Assembly (NCBI GenBank): GCA_004292675.1
Contig: RDXO01000028.1
Location: 1 to 36,705, forward strand
Reading direction: 5' to 3'
Length of the DNA stretch: 36,705 bases
Source of the DNA: Alphaproteobacteria bacterium
GTDB taxonomy: Bacteria; Pseudomonadota; Alphaproteobacteria; Rickettsiales; UBA998
The notes under the pieces were generated by a model. It searched no databases. It was not told the DNA's origin and saw nothing but the letters and a program-made list of their open reading frames with translations. The position numbers and the translations under genes were made by a program. Position 1 is the first letter of the stretch; the number at the start of each line of letters is the position of its first letter. Of this stretch, positions 33,006 through 36,705 are shown one piece after another.

Positions 33006-33341
33006 TTACATCACGAGCAACACAAAGAGTGCGCTGAGTACAATGGCTACGAGCATGAGCGCGGCAAAGAAAAGTAGCCACAACATGCTGACGATGGTAA
33101 GTGCGGATAAAAATCCGACACTTAGAACCATGTAGGCTGCAATCCACTGGATACTATCCCATGGAAAAATGCTTAATTCTCTCCAAACAATGAAAAGAAA
33201 AGCACATGCACTCATGCCAAGGAAAGACAGTGCGATTTGCGATTGACGTACCATGTTGGCGTAGCCCAAAAAAGCGATTATGCATGAAAAACGTGCAACA
33301 TTGTACCAGTCGATAGAGTCAATCAGTTCGATTGCATCCAT
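33006..33341 (-). CDS. small membrane protein, 111 aa, paralogue of the downstream gene
   Basis: Function unknown. Begins MDAIELIDSIDWYNVARF; hydrophobic segments at about 14-28, 34-55 and 63-80, and a very hydrophobic end (about 82-111, MLWLLFFAALMLVAIVLSALFVLLVM). It is homologous to the protein at 32672-32923. The upstream sequence CTGCTGTGCAGAAA (plus-strand sense) is also shared at about the same distance, showing the duplication includes the leader. The alternative start at 33413 would add 24 residues without support. There is no clear Shine-Dalgarno. Confidence 0.6.
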   Translation of the reverse strand: MDAIELIDSIDWYNVARFSCIIAFLGYANMVRQSQIALSFLGMSACAFLFIVWRELSIFPWDSIQWIAAYMVLSVGFLSALTIVSMLWLLFFAALMLVAIVLSALFVLLVM

Positions 33342-33458
33342 AATAAAATTGTTCTGCTGTGCAGAAAGATATAGGTCTCCAATGTATGTATCATAAAAAC
33401 AACATGGATGCAAGTTTTTTCTAGCATCTTTCGTGGTAGCAATTTATAGTTGCACGCT

Positions 33459-35294
33459 ATGACGATGCAACCCTTCAACCCATCTATTCGTGTTCTTCCC
33501 AATCATCTGGTGAATCAGATCGCTGCTGGTGAGGTGGTGGAACGCCCTGCTTCTGTGGTAAAGGAATTGATTGAAAATGCCCTTGATGCAGGTGCGACTA
33601 ATATTGCGATACGCCTAGAAGGGGGGGGAATACGCCGTATTCATATCTCGGATAATGGGCGGGGTATAGATGCGCTCTCGCTTCCCCTTGCCTTGACGCG
33701 TCATGCTACGTCTAAATTGCCATCCGATGATTTGGTACATATTGCGCATCTTGGTTTTCGTGGAGAGGCATTGCCATCGATTGCGTCTGTGAGTCGCTTA
33801 ACGATGCATAGCAGGCAACAGATGAGCGAACATGGTTGGGCGATCTCGGTGATGGATGGGCTAATGAGTGATAGTGCGCCTATAGCATGTGTGCAAGGGA
33901 CGCATCTATGGGTTGATGATCTGTTTTATCTTGTGCCGGCGCGGTTGAAGTTTCTCAAAAGTGAAACGGCGGAGTATAGCGCGGTGCTGGATGTGGTCAA
34001 GCGTATGGCTATGGCGCATCCGCATGTTGCCTTTACGCTGCATCATAATGGTGTGGAAAAACTATCCCTTGATGCGCGTCAGGGGGATATGATGGATAGT
34101 GTCTTGCCGCGATTGGTTGCGCTGATGGGGCGTGAATGGGGTGAAAATGCCGTGCGTGTGGAGCTACAGCGCGACGCGATGCATCTGCAAGGCTATACAT
34201 CGCTTCCGACCTATCATCGTGGCACATCAACGATGCACTATCTTTATGTGAATGGGCGTGCCGTGCGCGATCGGTTGCTGCTTGGCGCATTGCGCGCTGC
34301 TTATCATGATGTGTTAGCGCGGGATAAATATCCCGTATGTGCGTTGTTTTTGGATGTTCCCCATGAAGATGTTGATGTGAATGTGCATCCTGCTAAGGCG
34401 GAGGTGCGTTTTACCAATCAGGCAGCAGTGCGATCCTTGATTATTAGTGGCATACGCCGTGCGCTTGAAGGGCAATCGCATCGCAGTGCGCATCAAAGTG
34501 AACGGGTTGCTTATGCGGCGGGGCGTGCAGCACCTACCATGCCGATGCATCAACCAACCTTATCGACGTATGGATGGCAACCGCAAACACGAAGCGCATC
34601 ACCTTCTGCTATTGCGTTGTGGAATCAGGTGCAGGATACCCGCACACATAGCGTGCCGTTCATGGCGCAGGATGTGCATCAAGCAGCATCAGAAACGATG
34701 CCCGCAATCGTGCATCATCCCTTAGGGGCAGCGGTGGCGCAACTGCATCATACCTATATTGTCGCACAAACGGAGCATGGCATGGTGATGGTGGATCAAC
34801 ATGCCGCGCATGAACGGCTGGTCTATGAACGCTTGAAAAAGCAAATGCTACATGGCGATGTAGCGCGACAAGTTCTGCTCATCCCTGAAGTGATGGAAAT
34901 GGATGAAGAAGATATTGCACTTTTTATGGCGCATGAGGCAGAGTGGTCACGTTATGGGTTAGTGTGTGAAACTTTTGGGCATGGGGCGATTGTCATTCGT
35001 GAAGTGCCTGCTTTGTTGCGTGATACATCGAGTATGGCTATCATCCGTACCCTTGTTGATGAAATAAAAGAGCATGGTCACAGTGCGTTGCTGCAAGAAC
35101 GGTTGGAAGCTGTGTGCAGTTCTATGGCGTGCCATGGGAGCATCCGTGCAGGGCGGGCGATGACTCTTGATGAAATGAATGCCTTGTTACGTGCGATGGA
35201 AGCAACGCCTTTTTCGGGGCAATGTAATCATGGACGACCTACCTATATTGAATTGAGTCGCAAGGACATTGAAATATTGTTTGGCAGAAAATAA
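33459..35294 (+). CDS. mutL: DNA mismatch repair protein MutL (endonuclease type)
   Basis: Couples mismatch recognition by MutS to strand removal. The GHKL ATPase domain shows IAAGEVVERPASVVKELIENALDAGA, SDNGRGI and LGFRGEALPSIASVS. The middle S5-like domain contains VNVHPAKAEVRF. The C-terminal dimerisation domain has the endonuclease motif VDQHAAHERLVYERL (about residue 446) plus ACHGSIRAG and GQCNHGRPTYIEL, so it should nick DNA itself, as expected where MutH is absent. A TTG at 33450 is possible, but the ATG at 33459 (or 33465) is more natural. mutS is not in the window. A G8 run lies at 33621-33628. Confidence 0.96.
   Translation: MTMQPFNPSIRVLPNHLVNQIAAGEVVERPASVVKELIENALDAGATNIAIRLEGGGIRRIHISDNGRGIDALSLPLALTRHATSKLPSDDLVHIAHLGFRGEALPSIASVSRLTMHSRQQMSEHGWAISVMDGLMSDSAPIACVQGTHLWVDDLFYLVPARLKFLKSETAEYSAVLDVVKRMAMAHPHVAFTLHHNGVEKLSLDARQGDMMDSVLPRLVALMGREWGENAVRVELQRDAMHLQGYTSLPTYHRGTSTMHYLYVNGRAVRDRLLLGALRAAYHDVLARDKYPVCALFLDVPHEDVDVNVHPAKAEVRFTNQAAVRSLIISGIRRALEGQSHRSAHQSERVAYAAGRAAPTMPMHQPTLSTYGWQPQTRSASPSAIALWNQVQDTRTHSVPFMAQDVHQAASETMPAIVHHPLGAAVAQLHHTYIVAQTEHGMVMVDQHAAHERLVYERLKKQMLHGDVARQVLLIPEVMEMDEEDIALFMAHEAEWSRYGLVCETFGHGAIVIREVPALLRDTSSMAIIRTLVDEIKEHGHSALLQERLEAVCSSMACHGSIRAGRAMTLDEMNALLRAMEATPFSGQCNHGRPTYIELSRKDIEILFGRK
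33621..33628 (+). repeat. G8 homopolymer in the ATPase domain of mutL
   Basis: Eight consecutive G encode Gly-Gly-Gly in LEGGGIRRIHISDNG, near residue 55. Slippage by one base would abolish MutL; reversal would restore it. Confidence 0.9.
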
Positions 35295-35360
35295 TTTTTT
35301 TCTTGCGCTTGAGGGGGGAAGTAGGTTAAGGGTGTTTTTTATTTCACTTAAGTTAAGGGT

Positions 35361-35801
35361 ATGCGTATGTTTAATGATTTCAAAGCATTTATTATGCGTG
35401 GTAATGTGCTTGATTTAGCGGTTGGTATTGTCATGGGGGCAGCGTTCACCTCGATTGTGAACTCATTAGTAGCGGATGTGATTATGCCACCAATCGGGTT
35501 TATCATGAATGGTATTGATTTTTCCAACTTTTTTATTGTGATTAAAGCATCTCCTGAAGGCGTGATGGATTTTGCATCCCTTGATGCAGCCAAAAAGGCG
35601 GGGGCGATTACTTTGAATATCGGGTTGTTTATTAATGCGATTATCAACTTTTTAATCGTATCATTTGCTGTATTTATCTTGGTGAAAAACGTCAATAAAT
35701 TATACAAAAAAGCAGAAGAAAAACCCGCAGAACCTGCTGCACCTCCTGCATCAGAAGTATACTTGAAAGAAATTCGTGATTTGCTTGCGCAAACACGGTA
35801 A
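35361..35801 (+). CDS. mscL: large-conductance mechanosensitive channel MscL
   Basis: Pentameric inner-membrane channel that opens under turgor to release solutes after osmotic downshift. FNDFKAFIMRGNVLDLAVGIVMGAAF is the N-terminal amphipathic helix and pore-lining TM1, followed by IVNSLVADVIMPPIG. TM2 is at about 92-112 (IGLFINAIINFLIVSFAVFILV). The cytoplasmic tail is Lys/Glu/Pro/Ala-rich (KKAEEKPAEPAAPPA), ending in the usual LKEIRDLLA bundle helix. Length 146 aa is normal. Start at 35361 or two codons later. It lies 66 bases after mutL and 28 before lspA. Confidence 0.96.
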   Translation: MRMFNDFKAFIMRGNVLDLAVGIVMGAAFTSIVNSLVADVIMPPIGFIMNGIDFSNFFIVIKASPEGVMDFASLDAAKKAGAITLNIGLFINAIINFLIVSFAVFILVKNVNKLYKKAEEKPAEPAAPPASEVYLKEIRDLLAQTR

Positions 35802-35829
35802 TGTGATGATGTTGTGTTGAACTGATCCG

Positions 35830-36330
35830 ATGAACTCTTCCCCAAATTCACCCTTATCTTGTTCGCGTATAAGATTTACGGCTATTATTGTGGCTGCTGT
35901 GTTGTCGGTTCTGTGTGATCAGTTCAGCAAATATTATCTGCTTTTTGATGTGGGGCTGATTGATGGGCCGCCCGTCACGCTCACCTCCTTTTTCAATCTC
36001 GTCATGGTGTGGAATCGTGGCGTGAGTTTTGGTATGTTTTCAGGCTGGGATGCGAAATGGATGTTGGCTGGTCTTTCGGGGATTATTTGTTGTACCTTGC
36101 TTGTATGGAGTCGTACATTTGATCGGGCAAAGCTTATCTGTACGGGGGCGATTATTGGTGGGGCAGTGGGCAATGTGATTGATCGTTTTGTCTATGGTGC
36201 GGTGGCAGATTTTTTTGATGTGCATGTGGCAGGATACCATTGGCCAGCGTTTAATGTTGCTGATATGTGCATTGTGTGCGGTGTTTTGATGCTTTTATGG
36301 TTGGAAATGCGTGGGCAAAAAAGCATATAG
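35830..36330 (+). CDS. lspA: lipoprotein signal peptidase (signal peptidase II)
   Basis: Inner-membrane aspartic protease that removes signal peptides from prolipoproteins, such as the two predicted in this window. Four membrane segments. The conserved blocks are LCDQFSKYYL (29-38), FFNLVMVWNRGVSFGMF (54-70), GGAVGNVIDRFVYGAVADFFDV (catalytic D127) and WPAFNVADMCI (catalytic D145). Length 166 aa is typical. The TAG stop at 36328-36330 lies in the junction with a foreign-looking sequence, so the last few residues (GQKSI) may not be the original ones. ribF, often its neighbour, is far away. Confidence 0.94.
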   Translation: MNSSPNSPLSCSRIRFTAIIVAAVLSVLCDQFSKYYLLFDVGLIDGPPVTLTSFFNLVMVWNRGVSFGMFSGWDAKWMLAGLSGIICCTLLVWSRTFDRAKLICTGAIIGGAVGNVIDRFVYGAVADFFDVHVAGYHWPAFNVADMCIVCGVLMLLWLEMRGQKSI

Positions 36331-36705
36331 GATATTTGCCAGAAAGCAATGCTTTATATCTCGATATGTATGTAAAGGAATACCTTTCATTTATTGGGGA
36401 AATCTATAAAATTCCAAATCTCAAAAAGAGAGTTGCGGAAATGATAGAACAAGTGGGATTGGGACCTGAATCGCACAAAAAGATTGAAGCACTTTCGAAA
36501 GGATACAGACAACGTGTTGGCCTAGCACAAGCGATGATTCACAATCCAAAGGTGCTAATCTTAGATGAGCCTACGAGCGGTCTTGACCCCAATCAGCTCG
36601 TAGAAATTCGCGCTCTCATCAAAGAAATTGGACGTGAGAAGACGGTGATGCTATCAACGCACATCATGCAAGAGGTTGAAGCAATTTGCAATAGGACCAT
36701 TATTA
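36318..36705 (+). CDS. internal fragment of a GldA-type ABC transporter ATPase (Bacteroidetes-like), truncated at both ends
   Basis: From about 36318 the frame reads KKHIGYLPESNALYLDMYVK and continues to the window end. It contains the ABC signature LSKGYRQRVGLAQAMIHNP, Walker B VLILDEPTSGLDPNQ and the switch histidine in STHIMQEV. This wording is that of GldA, the gliding-motility ABC ATPase of Bacteroidetes. The first ~70 residues, including Walker A, are absent, and there is no start codon or ribosome binding site. The open frame begins inside the lspA stop region in another phase. Family assignment is firm; the fragment does not fit the surrounding alphaproteobacterial genes and probably marks a mis-join. 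Confidence 0.85.

Noticed and set aside
35348..35851. Minus-strand ORF of 167 aa opposite mscL
   Set aside because: mscL is unambiguous on the plus strand; the reverse reading is low-complexity and spans the mscL/lspA gap.
36318..36705. Functional ABC transporter gene acquired by the host
   Set aside because: No start, no Walker A, and it begins in mid-protein at a microhomology with lspA; a mis-assembly explains it better.

Overview
The window looks like a chromosomal segment of an alphaproteobacterium with moderately low GC (mid-40s percent by eye, not counted). The evidence is gene content and order: a single bifunctional RelA/SpoT protein, GlnE, the purM / DUF2066 / AI-2E block, dxr-rseP, an endonuclease-type MutL and the rpsM-rpsK-rpoA-rplQ operon. 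The order within the class is not resolved. No rRNA, tRNA, CRISPR array, prophage, transposase or recognisable defence system is visible.

Layout. 1-5862 (minus): the first codons of a gene that may be trpS, a TRAM/Fe-S RNA uracil methyltransferase, glnE and gatB. 5863-6209: a divergent spacer with a hairpin, a 71-bp REP-like element and a 15-bp tandem repeat. 6210-10553 (plus): gltA, secF, a small unknown gene with its own promoter, ribF and rplI. 10719-14110: an OmpA/Pal-type lipoprotein (minus), ndk and an unknown histidine-rich membrane protein (plus), and purM (minus). 14151-19521 (plus): DUF2066 protein, AI-2E family permease, then a two-gene sugar unit (sucrose/maltoside-type MFS transporter and GH13 alpha-glucosidase) with a good promoter and a perfect palindrome at its predicted transcription start. 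19736-20832 (plus): two small hypotheticals, one a lipoprotein. 20834-29087 (minus): spoT, tonB-like, two exbD-like genes, rseP, dxr and typA. 29383-31674 (minus): rplQ, rpoA, rpsK, rpsM. 31838-33341: an accessory patch of small exported or membrane proteins and hairpin repeats. 33459-36330 (plus): mutL, mscL, lspA.

The last ~375 bases do not fit the rest. Immediately at the lspA stop the sequence becomes the interior of a Bacteroidetes-type GldA ABC ATPase, without start codon or Walker A. The switch falls in a short stretch that reads sensibly in both genes. This is most likely a chimeric assembly join, less likely a transfer scar.

Most of the content is housekeeping: translation, TCA entry, envelope biogenesis, nucleotide synthesis, stringent response and mismatch repair. 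I did not find a convincing undescribed multi-gene system. The points most worth a second look are: the paired ExbD genes, one of which has Asn instead of the proton-carrying Asp; a two-copy dispersed repeat made of two large hairpins, one copy of which supplies the end of a gene; a tandem pair of paralogous small membrane proteins with a shared upstream box; the unknown histidine-rich membrane protein; G8 tracts in mutL and glnE; and the GldA junction.
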